DNA of 23,487 nucleotides, taken from NCBI GenBank assembly GCA_026225015.1, contig JAMFRY010000252.1:1-23487 (forward strand), in the 5' to 3' direction. Below, in pieces: positions 14,133 to 21,321 of the stretch. Within the stretch, counting starts at the first letter, position 1. Every line of letters starts with the position of its first letter. Source of the DNA: Alphaproteobacteria bacterium. GTDB taxonomy: Bacteria > Pseudomonadota > Alphaproteobacteria > Acetobacterales > Acetobacteraceae. Made by a program: the position numbers and the translations under genes. The notes beneath the pieces were generated by a model. The model was not told the origin of the DNA. It was given only the letters and a program-made list of their open reading frames with translations, and did not search any database.

Positions 14133-16082
14133 ATGAGCGCCCAGCTCGATTTTCTTGCCATCACAACGCCGCTGCCGGCAGCCAGTTTCGGCATCGAAGC
14201 TGTCTCCGGAACGGAAACCATCAGCCGGCCGTATCGTTACACCGCCCGGCTACATTCGGGCCAGGCGCTGCTGGATGCGGATGCGCTGCTGGACCAATCC
14301 GTCACCATCTCGGTCGGCAGCAGCGTGGATGGCCGCACGATCAACGGCATTGTCTCGATGGTACGGCAATTGCCGTCGCAATCCACCAATCTCTGGGCCT
14401 ACGAGATTACTGTGGTGCCGAGACTCGGGTTTCTGGAGCAAACCAGCGATTGCCGGTTTTTTCAAAAGACCTCCATTCCGGATATCGTCACCGGGATTCT
14501 CGGCACGTTCAACGTCACCTACAGCAACAAGCTTTCCGGCAGCTACCAGCCGCTCGACTATGTCGTGCAATTCAACGAGTCCTACCTGCATTTCATCCAG
14601 CGAATTCTGGCTGATGCGGGTATTTTTTATTTTTTCACGCATGACGACGGTAGCCATACCATGGTGCTGGCGGATGCGAATTCGGCCTTTCCGCAAATCG
14701 GCCCGATCTACCTCGACGAGACGAATGCCGGCTTCGGCGTACTGAACGACTGGCATCGTATCGATCGCACTTCCATAGGATCAGTCCGGCGGGACGACTA
14801 CAATCCCGCAACGGACACGCTGGCGCCGGGCGCCATTACCGGCACCGAGACCACGGTATTGAAGGCCTCCGCGGCATCGCAGCGCAAGCATTACGCCTGG
14901 CCGGCGGTGCGCGGGACCACCAGCGATGCAAAAACACTGGCGACGAACCAGATGCTGGGCGCGGAGGCCGAGGCGCAGCTCTATGGCGGGTCCGGCCAGG
15001 TGCTGGGAGTCTACACCGGCGGCAGGTTCACGCTGGAAAATGATCCCACCACGTCCGGCAGCGCCGATTACGTCATCCAATCCTTGTCCTATCACGCAAC
15101 CGATACCGCCGATGGCGCCGGAATGGGCGGCAAGAGCGCGATTTCCGTCAGCATCACCGCCTTCCCGGCCGGCACCACCTACCTGGAAACGCAGGTTTTC
15201 TCCCCCCCGGTCATGGCCGGGATTTACAGCGCCATTGTCATCGGGACGCAGGCTGAGGAAATCTACACGGATGATCTCGGGCGCATCCAGGTGCAGTTTC
15301 CCTTCGACCATGAAGGCGACATCACCACCGATAAAACCTTGTGGGTGCGGGTGGTGCAGCCATGGGCCGGCAATAACTGGGGCATGCAATTTATTCCGCG
15401 CATTGGAATGGAGGTCGCCGTGGCCTTCCTGGAGGGCGATGTCAACCGCCCGGTCGTCATCGGCTGTTTGTTCAACAACGTGAACATGCCGGTTTTCGCG
15501 GCCTCGGAGAAGACCAAAAGCGGGCTGCGCACGCGTTCAACGCAGAGCGGCGGCACTAGCAATTTCAGCGAGTTTTCGATCGACGATACGCTTGGCAGCG
15601 AAGTATTTTATTTGCATGCAGAGAAGGATTTGAACGTCGAGGTCGAGAACAACCGCAGCCTGACCGTAACGGCGGATGAGACCGTAAAAATCGACGGCAA
15701 AAAGACCGACACGGTGAAGGGCGACCACGCGCTGACCGTAAGCCAGGGCAATCACAGCGTCACCGTCAGCCAGGGCAATTCCACCACGAAGGTATCGGCC
15801 GGAAACGAATCCTTGAGCGTGGATTCCGGCACCATCACCCATTCCGCCGGACAGTCGATCACGCTGAAAGTGGGGCAGAATTCCCTGGTGATCGACAGCT
15901 CCGGCATTACGCTGACGGTGGGTCCCAGCTCGGTGAAACTAACCGCTTCCGAAGTGACCGTTGCCGGGCTTCAGGTGACAGTTACCGGCCAGGCCAAAAC
16001 CGCCATCAGCGGCGCGATTACGCAGCTCTCCGGCAGCGGCATGCTGGAGCTGACCGGCGGCGTTACCATGATCAATTCGTGA
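14133..16082 (+). CDS. vgrG: VgrG (TssI), T6SS spike protein
   Basis: VgrG trimers form the puncturing spike at the Hcp tube tip. The 649-residue product shows the usual order: a gp27-like base at about 5-350 (FGIEAVSGTETISRPYRY, then FNESYLHFIQRILADAGIFY), a gp5-type OB fold at about 365-450 (LGRIQVQFPFDHEG, then WVRVVQPWAGNNWGMQFIPR and GDVNRPVVIGCLFN), and a C-terminal triple beta-helix at about 475-645 made of short T/S/V/G-rich repeats. It ends GGVTMINS right after the beta-helix, so it has no effector extension and is a structural VgrG. The start ATG follows a G-rich ACGGGG. The stop TGA shares its last base with the next start (TGATG, 16080-16084). Confidence 0.96.
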   Translation: MSAQLDFLAITTPLPAASFGIEAVSGTETISRPYRYTARLHSGQALLDADALLDQSVTISVGSSVDGRTINGIVSMVRQLPSQSTNLWAYEITVVPRLGFLEQTSDCRFFQKTSIPDIVTGILGTFNVTYSNKLSGSYQPLDYVVQFNESYLHFIQRILADAGIFYFFTHDDGSHTMVLADANSAFPQIGPIYLDETNAGFGVLNDWHRIDRTSIGSVRRDDYNPATDTLAPGAITGTETTVLKASAASQRKHYAWPAVRGTTSDAKTLATNQMLGAEAEAQLYGGSGQVLGVYTGGRFTLENDPTTSGSADYVIQSLSYHATDTADGAGMGGKSAISVSITAFPAGTTYLETQVFSPPVMAGIYSAIVIGTQAEEIYTDDLGRIQVQFPFDHEGDITTDKTLWVRVVQPWAGNNWGMQFIPRIGMEVAVAFLEGDVNRPVVIGCLFNNVNMPVFAASEKTKSGLRTRSTQSGGTSNFSEFSIDDTLGSEVFYLHAEKDLNVEVENNRSLTVTADETVKIDGKKTDTVKGDHALTVSQGNHSVTVSQGNSTTKVSAGNESLSVDSGTITHSAGQSITLKVGQNSLVIDSSGITLTVGPSSVKLTASEVTVAGLQVTVTGQAKTAISGAITQLSGSGMLELTGGVTMINS

Positions 16083-16693
16083 TGTCACAGGCACAACAGA
16101 TGAGCGGGACAAAACAGAACAAGCTCGCGGCGGCTTCCCTTTCCGTGGTGCTGGAGCGTTGCGCGCTGGCCGATGACCTCACGGCCAAGATCGCCGGCCT
16201 CGATAATGTGGAGGCGGTGGTGCGGGCGCTATTGGCCGGCGGCCATGGTATCGAGGCGGCGCGGGTTCTGGCGCATGCCTTGCCCAAGCGGGAGTCGGTC
16301 TGGTGGGCGTGCATGTGCGCCAATCACACCGCCGGGCCGGATTTGCCGGAGGCCGGCCGCAAACCGCGCGAGCTGGCTGAAGCATGGGTGTTCCAGCCGA
16401 GCGCGGAACTTGCGCGCGCGGCCATGGATGAGGCGAAGCGCGCGGGCTTCCAAAGCCCGGAAGCCTGGGCCGGCGTGGCGGCTTTCTGGTCCGGCGATTC
16501 GCTGACGCCGCCGACTACCCCGGCGGTGGCGCCGCCGCCGCATCTGACCGGCCTTGCGGTCGCGGGCGCAGTTGCGCTGGCCGCGGTGCGCCACAAGCCT
16601 GAGCGGCAGCCGCAACGGCTTGTTATGTTTCTGCAATCAGCCCAGGATATCGCCGCTGGCGGTACGGGCCGCCTGCCGCCGGAGACGCCATGA
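16082..16693 (+). CDS. DUF6931-like T6SS-associated protein
   Basis: This 203-residue protein has no catalytic motif that I can see. Its pattern resembles a family I know as DUF6931, found beside T6SS genes: HALPKRESVWWACMCANH near residues 64-81, AEAWVFQPSAELARAAMDEA, then the SLTPPTTPAVAPPPHLTGLA block and an Ala/Val-rich C-terminal helix (VAGAVALAAVR). That assignment is from memory of the pattern and is moderately sure. It starts at ATG 16082, overlapping the vgrG stop by one base (a GTG at 16079 is an alternative), and its stop overlaps the fha ATG by four bases. Being coupled to both VgrG and Fha suggests a role in spike loading or in regulation. The function is unknown. Confidence 0.7.
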   Translation: MSQAQQMSGTKQNKLAAASLSVVLERCALADDLTAKIAGLDNVEAVVRALLAGGHGIEAARVLAHALPKRESVWWACMCANHTAGPDLPEAGRKPRELAEAWVFQPSAELARAAMDEAKRAGFQSPEAWAGVAAFWSGDSLTPPTTPAVAPPPHLTGLAVAGAVALAAVRHKPERQPQRLVMFLQSAQDIAAGGTGRLPPETP

Positions 16694-18081
16694 CCCTGAC
16701 GCTGACCGTATTGCGCTGCCCCGACGCGGTACCGCCGGAAACCAGGCGCGTGAACGGCGGCGAACTGCGCATTGGCCGTGGACCGGATAATGACTGGATC
16801 ATGCCCGATCCGGAACGCATGCTGTCGAAACGGCATTGCGTGATTGCCTTCCGGCGTGGCGGCTGGTCGATCGCGGATCTCAGCACCAATGGCACCTATC
16901 TCAATCGCGACGCGGACCCGATCGGCAGCGGCCAGGCGCGGGATTTACGGGATGGGGACCGGATACGCCTGGGCGCCTATGAGATCGAGGCGCGGATTGC
17001 CGAAGCGCTGGACTATGGCGCGGCGGGGGCTTTCGGCGGCGGCGCTTCCGCAAATAACCAGTTTGGCAATAATCCGTTCGGCGACGATGTTTTTGCGCCA
17101 AAACCGCCCCCCTCCAATTCCTTTACCTCCGCCGCGTTTGGCGCGAACGACCCGCTCTTCGGCGGCGCCGCGCGGCCTGCGCCGGTAACCTTGCCAGATG
17201 ATTTCGATCCGCTGGGCGGACCGGATCTCGACATTTTCGGGCCGACGCAGCCGGACCACACGCCTTCCTTCTCGGACGCATTTCGCCCGCCGGCGGCGCG
17301 CCAGGTTTTGCCGGACGAAGATGAGTGGGACTTGTCTCTCCCCGGCCCGGAGCCGTGCCGCGCCTTGCCCGATCCGCAGCTCCGCAATGATGGCTCCGGC
17401 AATCCGTTCAGCGAAGCGGCGGATTTTTTCCAGGCTGGACCGGCGGCAACGCAGCCCCCGCAAGCGGCCGAGCTAGCCGCTCCGCCGCCGGCTCCCGCTG
17501 ATACGGAAAATCTGCTCGCGGCTTTTCTGGCCGGCGCCGGCCTGCACGGGGCGCAGCCCGCCGACCCGCAAGCCATGATGCGCGCGCTGGGCGCCACCTT
17601 CCGCGCGCTGGTTTCCGGCATCCGTCAGGCCATGATCGCGCGCTCGTCCATCAAAAGCGAATTTCGTATCGAGCAGACCATGATCCGCGCGCGCGGCAAC
17701 AATCCGCTCAAATTCTCGGCCGATGACGATGACGCGCTGACCGCCTTGCTGGGGCTGGGCCGGCGCGTGGATATGGGTCCGGACGCGGCGGTGGCCGACG
17801 CGCTGCGCGACATGCGGCTGCACGAGCTGGCCAGCATGGCGGCGATGCAGCAGGCGGTGCGCGCTTTGCTGGCGCAGCTCGACCCAGCATCCCTGCAAAC
17901 CGAGGGCGTGGCGCTGCTGCCCGCGCAGAAAAAGGCCCGCGCCTTCGAGGCCTATGAGAAACTCTACGAAAAAGTCAGCCGCGCGCTGACCGATGATTTC
18001 GACAGCGTATTCGGAAAATCCTTCGCCCGCGCCTATGAAAATGCATTACGCGAGATCAGCGCCAGGGAGGAGCCGCGATGA
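16690..18081 (+). CDS. tagH: FHA-domain T6SS regulatory/scaffold protein (TagH/Fha)
   Basis: Fha proteins bind phosphothreonine and promote T6SS assembly. The 463-residue product has an N-terminal FHA domain at about 5-103: LRIGRGPDNDWIMPD (26-40), the phosphothreonine-pocket residues LSKRHC (45-50) and DLSTNGTYLN (63-72), then LRDGDRIRLGAYEI. A long Pro/Gly/Asp-rich linker (about 110-270) follows. The C-terminal helical domain (about 271-455; NNPLKFSADDDDALTALL and KLYEKVSRALTDDF) is typical of T6SS TagH proteins. GGAG sits five bases before the ATG. It overlaps the upstream gene and tssJ by four bases each. The kinase at 11733-13532 and TssL T15 are its likely partners. Confidence 0.93.
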   Translation: MTLTLTVLRCPDAVPPETRRVNGGELRIGRGPDNDWIMPDPERMLSKRHCVIAFRRGGWSIADLSTNGTYLNRDADPIGSGQARDLRDGDRIRLGAYEIEARIAEALDYGAAGAFGGGASANNQFGNNPFGDDVFAPKPPPSNSFTSAAFGANDPLFGGAARPAPVTLPDDFDPLGGPDLDIFGPTQPDHTPSFSDAFRPPAARQVLPDEDEWDLSLPGPEPCRALPDPQLRNDGSGNPFSEAADFFQAGPAATQPPQAAELAAPPPAPADTENLLAAFLAGAGLHGAQPADPQAMMRALGATFRALVSGIRQAMIARSSIKSEFRIEQTMIRARGNNPLKFSADDDDALTALLGLGRRVDMGPDAAVADALRDMRLHELASMAAMQQAVRALLAQLDPASLQTEGVALLPAQKKARAFEAYEKLYEKVSRALTDDFDSVFGKSFARAYENALREISAREEPR

Positions 18082-18545
18082 GAGGGTTTGCCCGCAAAAT
18101 TGTTCCGCTCGCTGTTATTTTTGCGCTCGCGGGATGCGCAGCACCACCCCCGCCACCGCCGCCGCCGGTGCTCACGCTCAACATTACGGGCAGCGCCGCA
18201 CAAAATCCCGATCCAACCGGCGCGGGAACGACCGTCGCCGTGCGCGTCTATGAACTCGCGGCGACCGGCAAATTTCAGGCCGCCGATGTCTATTCGCTGA
18301 CCGGCAGCGAGAGCACGGTTCTGGGGACCGATGAAGTGACCGGTTCGACACAATATCTGCTGGCGCCAAAGCAGGTGCAGAGCCAAACCTTGAACCTGCC
18401 GCCGGGCGTGAATTTTATCGGGATCGCGGTGCTGTTCAGGGAGATCAACCAATCGTCATGGAAACTGACAGCCCCGGTGGCGGCCCATGGGCCGACAACG
18501 CTTACCGTGCAGATACAGAAACTGACGGCCGGCTTGAAAAGCTGA
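18078..18545 (+). CDS. tssJ: TssJ, outer-membrane lipoprotein of the T6SS membrane complex
   Basis: TssJ anchors the TssL-TssM complex to the outer membrane. The 155-residue product starts with a lipoprotein signal peptide ending in the lipobox LAGC (C20). Eight consecutive prolines (23-30) follow, then a beta-rich TssJ domain (VLTLNITGSAAQNPDPTGAG, then TTVAVRVYEL and FIGIAVLFREINQSSWKL). The TVAVRVYEL and the ISW-like INQSSWKL segments are usual landmarks. A strong GGAGG (18066-18070) is seven bases before the ATG, which overlaps the fha stop. Residue 21 is Ala, not Asp, so outer-membrane sorting is expected. Confidence 0.94.
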   Translation: MRGFARKIVPLAVIFALAGCAAPPPPPPPPVLTLNITGSAAQNPDPTGAGTTVAVRVYELAATGKFQAADVYSLTGSESTVLGTDEVTGSTQYLLAPKQVQSQTLNLPPGVNFIGIAVLFREINQSSWKLTAPVAAHGPTTLTVQIQKLTAGLKS

Positions 18546-18585
18546 TACGCAGTTTAAGCGAACCAATTCAACGGAGGCGATTGCA

Positions 18586-18603
18586 ATGCGAGGGCGTTTG
18601 TGA
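18586..18603 (+). other. Five-codon mini-ORF overlapping the tssK start
   Basis: A GGAGG site at 18573-18577 is ideally spaced (eight bases) from an ATG at 18586, which opens a five-codon frame (M-R-G-R-L) ending in TGA at 18601-18603. The tssK GTG at 18600 overlaps that stop as GTGA. A ribosome finishing the mini-ORF would sit on the tssK start, so this looks like a translational-coupling leader. tssK also has its own GAGGG at 18590-18594. Confidence 0.5.
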
Positions 18604-19931
18604 GCTGGACGAACCGGGTGATCTGGCAGGAGGGAATGTTCCTGCGTTCGCAGCATTTCCAGCAGCAGGACCGCTGGTTGGAGGCCAGTATCCGCGACCG
18701 CGTAACGGGCCTGCGCCCGTATGGCTGGGGGCTGGCGCAATTGGCCCTGGACAAGGATTTGTTGGGAACGGGCCGCTTCGCCGCCGCGTCGGCGGCTGGC
18801 GTGTTCGAGGATGGAACGCCATTCTCCCTGCCTGGTGAGACCGACCATCCGGCGCCTCTGGTGGTGCCGGAGAATACGAGGGGCGTGCTGGTCCATCTCG
18901 CTCTGCCGGTGCGCCAACCAGGTGCTGTGGAAATCGCCGCCGCGGATGGCAGTGCCGAAGGCCGGTTCAAGGCGCAACTATTCGAGGCTTACGACACCCA
19001 TTCCGCCTCGCCGCAGGGGGCGGAACTGCTGGTCGGCCGCCTCAAACTGCGCTATATGCTCGATACCGAGGATCGTGGCGGCTATCTGTGCATCCCGCTC
19101 GCCCGCATTATCGAAATTTCGCCCGATAAGCGGGTGACGCTGGATGAGAACTGGCTGCCGCCCGCTTTGCTCTGCCATGCGGTGCCCGCATTGGCCGGGT
19201 TGATCACGGAATTTGCCGGCATGATCAACCAGCGTGGCGAGGCGCTGGCGGCGCGCGTCAATGCCCCCGGTGCGCGCGGCGTGGCCGAGGTGGCGGATTT
19301 CATGCTGCTGCAGGCGATCAACCGCTGGCAGGCGCTGCTGCAGCATTGGGCGGACGCCGCCAATATTCACCCCGAAACGCTGTATGCCGCCTATGCGCAA
19401 ATGGCGGCGGAATTCGCAACCTTTACCGATCCGCAGCGCCGGCCTGCAACCTATCCCGGCTACCGGCATGAGGATCTGCAACGCAGCTTCGCGCCGGTGA
19501 TCGCGGATCTGCGGCGCTCGCTTTCCTCGGTCATTGAAACCAACGCGGTGGCGATTCCATTGCAGGCGCGGAATCATGGCGTCCATGTCGGCGTATTGAC
19601 CGACCGGAATGTGTTGCGGGCGGCGAACTTCGTGCTGAGCGTGCAGGCGGATGTGCCGACGGAGACGCTGCGCCGGCTGTTCCCGGCGCAGGCGAAAATC
19701 GGCGCAGTGGAGCAGATTCGCGAATTGGTGAATGTGGCGCTGCCCGGCATCGCCATACGGCCAATGCCGGTAGCGCCGCGGCAAATTCCGTTCTATGCTG
19801 GCGCCACGTATTTTGAGCTGGATCGCAACAGCCCGCATTGGCAACAAATGCAGACATCGGGCGGTTTCGCGATCCATGTTTCAGGCGAATTTCCTGGTCT
19901 GCGTTTGGAACTTTGGGCGATAAAGGGCTAG
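18600..19931 (+). CDS. tssK: TssK, baseplate-to-membrane-complex connector
   Basis: TssK trimers link the baseplate wedges to the TssL-TssM membrane complex. The 443-residue length is normal. The N-terminus (SWTNRVIWQEGMFLRSQHF) is the family hallmark MSWxNxVxWxEGMFLxPQHF. Further TssK segments are LVVPENTRGVLVHLALPV, LPPALLCHAVPALAGLITE and, near the C-terminus, IPFYAGATYFELDRNSPHW. The GTG start at 18600 is required by the conserved MSW beginning, and it has GAGGG five bases upstream plus the overlapping mini-ORF. The tssL start lies 29 bases after the stop. Confidence 0.96.
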   Translation: MSWTNRVIWQEGMFLRSQHFQQQDRWLEASIRDRVTGLRPYGWGLAQLALDKDLLGTGRFAAASAAGVFEDGTPFSLPGETDHPAPLVVPENTRGVLVHLALPVRQPGAVEIAAADGSAEGRFKAQLFEAYDTHSASPQGAELLVGRLKLRYMLDTEDRGGYLCIPLARIIEISPDKRVTLDENWLPPALLCHAVPALAGLITEFAGMINQRGEALAARVNAPGARGVAEVADFMLLQAINRWQALLQHWADAANIHPETLYAAYAQMAAEFATFTDPQRRPATYPGYRHEDLQRSFAPVIADLRRSLSSVIETNAVAIPLQARNHGVHVGVLTDRNVLRAANFVLSVQADVPTETLRRLFPAQAKIGAVEQIRELVNVALPGIAIRPMPVAPRQIPFYAGATYFELDRNSPHWQQMQTSGGFAIHVSGEFPGLRLELWAIKG

Positions 19932-19960
19932 CGCATGTTGTTCAGGGAAAGCTTGCAGCG

Positions 19961-21313
19961 ATGAGTGACAATCCATTTGCTGAACCGAACGATTCCGATC
20001 GCACCGTGATCCGCCCAATCCCGGGCGGCAAGCGTCCAGCTGTGCCGGCCGCGCCGCCGCCCGGGCCGGTTTCGGATATTGAGGCGCCGCGCTTGGGTCC
20101 AGCCGATGCGCCGGAGGTGATCGGCATGGGCGGCCCGCCATTGATCAGCGCCGCCGGACCGCTGCTGCAATTATTGGCGCGCCTGCGCAACACGCTGAGC
20201 GCCCCCGACGCCGGCGATCTGCGCGAGCGTGCGGTGCGCGAGCTGAGGCGGTTCGAGGAAACGGCGCGCGCCAAAAACATTCCGATGGAGCAATTGCGCC
20301 CCGCGCATTACGCACTATGCGCGAGCTTGGACGATGTGGTGCTGGCAACGCCATGGGGCAGCCAGGGCGCCTGGGCGCAGCGCTCTTTGGTTTCGACCTT
20401 TCATCAGGAAGTCCGCTCGGGTGAGCGGTTTTTCGACGTGCTGCAGCAGATCCGGCAAAACCCGGGCAATTTTATGCCGGTTCTGGAATTGATGTATTTC
20501 TGCCTGTCGCTCGGCTATATGGGCCGCTACCGGGTTTCGCCGCGCGGGCCGGCCGAGATCGACCGGTTGCGGGAAGAAACCTATGCCGTGCTCCGCCGCC
20601 AGGCGCCGGCAGGGGAGGCGGGTTTGTCGCCGCATTGGCAGGGGGTGGCCGCTCCGTACAGGCCGAGGCGTTTCGGGATTCCGGTCTGGGTCACGGCCGT
20701 AGCCGCGCTCGGCGTGCTCGCGGTGGTGTATGTGCTGTGTCTGTTTTCCTTGAACAGCGGCTCGGACGCGGCGTTTGAAGCGGCGGTGACGGCGCCGCCT
20801 TCCGCCATGCCACAAATTACGCGGTCGGCGCCGGTGACGCCGCCGGCCGAGCCTGGTCCTGCCGGGCCCACCATCCTCGACCGGATTTCCGGCTTTCTGC
20901 AGCCCGAGATTGCCGCCGGCAAGGTAAGTGTGCTCGGCACTGTCACGCAGCCACTGATTCGCATCAATAATCAGGGGTTGTTCGGTTCCGGCAGCGCCCA
21001 AGTGGAAAGCGGCGATGTGGCGCTGCTGCAAAAGATCGGCACTGCTTTGGGGCGGGAGACCGGAACGATCGTGGTCACCGGCTATACCGATAATCAGCCG
21101 ATTCATACGGTGCAGTTTCCCTCCAATTTCGCGCTTTCAACTTCGCGCGCGCAGTCCGCCGCCGCCATCCTCGACCAGACGGTCGGCGATCAGAGCCGCC
21201 TTACTGCGCAAGGCATGGGTGACGCCGATCCAGTAGCGGATAATGCCAGCGCCGCCGGCCGGGCGCAGAACCGGCGCATCGAAATCCTGCTGAACCATCC
21301 TTCCGGAACTTGA
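19961..21313 (+). CDS. tssL: TssL with C-terminal OmpA peptidoglycan-binding domain
   Basis: TssL is the inner-membrane T6SS component that contacts TssM and TssK. The 450-residue product has a Pro-rich cytoplasmic tail with SDRTVIRPIPGGK (residues 12-24), and a DotU/IcmH-like cytoplasmic domain at about 60-215 (GPLLQLLARLRNTL, YALCASLDDVVLATPWG, FMPVLELMYFCLSLGYMGRY). One membrane helix at about 241-263 is followed by a periplasmic OmpA-like domain at about 320-445 (VTGYTDNQP, LSTSRAQSAA, QNRRIEILL). The frame is open from 19838, but I chose ATG 19961: it gives the conserved MSDNPFAEP start and avoids a 94-base overlap with tssK. An AGGGA at 19944-19948 is 12 bases upstream, rather far. T15 corresponds to the threonine phosphorylated in Agrobacterium TssL. 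Confidence 0.95.
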   Translation: MSDNPFAEPNDSDRTVIRPIPGGKRPAVPAAPPPGPVSDIEAPRLGPADAPEVIGMGGPPLISAAGPLLQLLARLRNTLSAPDAGDLRERAVRELRRFEETARAKNIPMEQLRPAHYALCASLDDVVLATPWGSQGAWAQRSLVSTFHQEVRSGERFFDVLQQIRQNPGNFMPVLELMYFCLSLGYMGRYRVSPRGPAEIDRLREETYAVLRRQAPAGEAGLSPHWQGVAAPYRPRRFGIPVWVTAVAALGVLAVVYVLCLFSLNSGSDAAFEAAVTAPPSAMPQITRSAPVTPPAEPGPAGPTILDRISGFLQPEIAAGKVSVLGTVTQPLIRINNQGLFGSGSAQVESGDVALLQKIGTALGRETGTIVVTGYTDNQPIHTVQFPSNFALSTSRAQSAAAILDQTVGDQSRLTAQGMGDADPVADNASAAGRAQNRRIEILLNHPSGT

Positions 21314-21321
21314 AGCCCAGC

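Noticed and set aside
15730..15790. Repeated GTCAGCCAGGGCAAT-like DNA within vgrG
   Set aside because: Explained by the repeating beta-helix of VgrG (TVSQGNHS, TVSQGNST), a normal structural feature rather than a mobile or CRISPR-like repeat.
19838..19960. Upstream start for tssL inside tssK
   Set aside because: It would add 41 residues in a frame overlapping conserved tssK codons; ATG 19961 gives the typical TssL beginning.
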